Source of the DNA: Gyrodactylus bullatarudis
Taxonomy: Eukaryota; Platyhelminthes; Monogenea; Gyrodactylidea; Gyrodactylidae
DNA length: 64,000 bases
Assembly (NCBI GenBank): GCA_012064415.1
Contig: SSNU01000090.1
Location: 1 to 64,000, forward strand
Reading direction: 5' to 3'
Shown here piece by piece: positions 63,338 through 64,000 of this stretch. Both the position numbers and the translations under genes were made by a program. Numbering within the stretch: position 1 is the stretch's first letter; every line of letters begins with the position of its first letter. Below the pieces are notes generated by a model. That model ran no database searches. It saw only the letters and a list, made by a program, of their open reading frames with translations, and was not told the DNA's origin.

Positions 63338-63407
63338 CCACTTCGAACCCATAAGAAACCAGAGATTGCCTAAAGTAGTTGATGAACAGCCTCTCGGATC
63401 GAAGTGG
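63338..63407. mobile_element. 70-bp TTAA-bounded miniature inverted-repeat element
   Basis: TTAA (63334-63337), CCACTTCGAACC, then about 46 bp, then GGATCGAAGTGG, then TTAA (63408-63411). The 12-bp ends pair with one mismatch. TTAA on both sides suggests piggyBac-type insertion by a family other than the one at 41794. Confidence 0.7.
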
Positions 63408-63794
63408 TTAATATTGATAGTTAATTTTTTTACTTAATTTAAAATCTTTACCCTGTTAAAATTATCAATCTATGCAGATCTTTTACTTCCATATGAAATA
63501 AATTATTTCAAATAATTCAAGTCATTCGTATCTTCGTTTTTTAGAATTTCATTAAAATATAACTCCGATATTCACAAAAAATCTATAAACTATTTGTAGG
63601 GAAATATCACTGTATTCAAATAATGGGTTAATTCCAAAAGTAGCCCCAAAGTGGGAATAATCCTACAACTAACCCCATTCTAAATTTTTTTTCTCAGATC
63701 TAACCCCATCGTAATTCAGTCAACTTTTTTGAAATATCTGTCTCAAATTACTCTCAGCTAATAAAATGCATCGTTAGCAGCTTCCATTTACAAA

Positions 63795-63926
63795 ATGGAC
63801 TCAGTAAAAAGAGCATATTCTGAATCGATTAACCTCTGCGATCTCGACGATCTGGAAGAGCAATACTTGTTTGAGCTTGAAGCAAAGAAGATAAGAGGCC
63901 GACCACGTAAATTAAGAATGAGATAA
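63795..63926 (+). CDS. Possible 43-aa AT-hook peptide
   Basis: ATG to TAA frame beginning MDSVKRAYSES, with an acidic middle (LCDLDDLEEQYLFELE) and a basic end containing RGRPRK, the core of an AT-hook. AT-hooks bind the minor groove of AT-rich DNA. The composition is richer in G+C than its surroundings. It could be an exon of a longer gene or a transposon-encoded fragment. No supporting splice or family evidence. Confidence 0.3.
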   Translation: MDSVKRAYSESINLCDLDDLEEQYLFELEAKKIRGRPRKLRMR

Positions 63927-64000
63927 ATTTTCAATATTTTTATGGAGAAATATGAGCAATGTATTTTCAATTGTTAATTGAGATGATAAACAAATAATAT

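Overview
This is an AT-rich nuclear window from an invertebrate animal. Genes are split by GT-AG introns, two start-to-start gene pairs lie 126-150 bp apart, and the proteins are recognisable metazoan families (UPF2, THOC1, DDI, TTC14, GALE, ERI1). Four coding introns are only 24, 28, 31 and 35 nt long. Such lengths are rare in animals and are reported mainly from reduced, fast-evolving lineages such as orthonectids and dicyemids. I cannot name the taxon; that comparison is inference. There are no rRNA or tRNA genes and no CRISPR arrays that I can see.

Layout: the left 27 kb is gene-dense. It holds a partial secreted-protein gene at the edge (-), a 14-exon TTC14-type S1/TPR gene whose C-terminus is a long RS/RNA-binding tail (11416-1495, -), a DDI1/2-type protease (13685-11937, -), UPF2 (13811-19962, +), a mitochondrial enoyl-CoA hydratase (21070-20174, -), a divergent MBF1/EDF1 (21218-21562, +), UDP-glucose 4-epimerase (about 24228-21657, -) and THOC1 (27233-24499, -). 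DDI/UPF2, hydratase/MBF1 and THOC1/next gene are divergent pairs that probably share promoters. Right of this, one unrecognised 537-aa coiled-coil gene with a C-terminal PDZ ligand spans 27824-57243 on six small exons, and its introns are crowded with mobile DNA. Then come an intronless ERI1-type exonuclease, an intronless unrecognised 410-aa gene and the 3' end of an EGF/TSP1 secreted-protein gene (-).

Several genes act on RNA: UPF2 (nonsense-mediated decay), THOC1 (transcription-coupled export), ERI1 (small RNA and histone mRNA 3' ends) and the RS-tailed TTC14. Nothing shows they are co-regulated beyond neighbourhood.

Mobile DNA: a head-to-tail array of three Penelope-like copies with GIY-YIG endonuclease and hammerhead-like remnants (47341-50880); a damaged piggyBac transposase (32491-33890) plus a 61-bp piggyBac-type miniature element that is little more than two terminal repeats (41794-41854) and a similar 70-bp TTAA-bounded element (63338-63407); several foldback elements, including a nested one with a perfect 256-bp inverted repeat (3809-5161) and a 379-bp near-perfect palindrome (2185-2563); 3' ends of LINE elements; and a dispersed MITE family in at least nine places.
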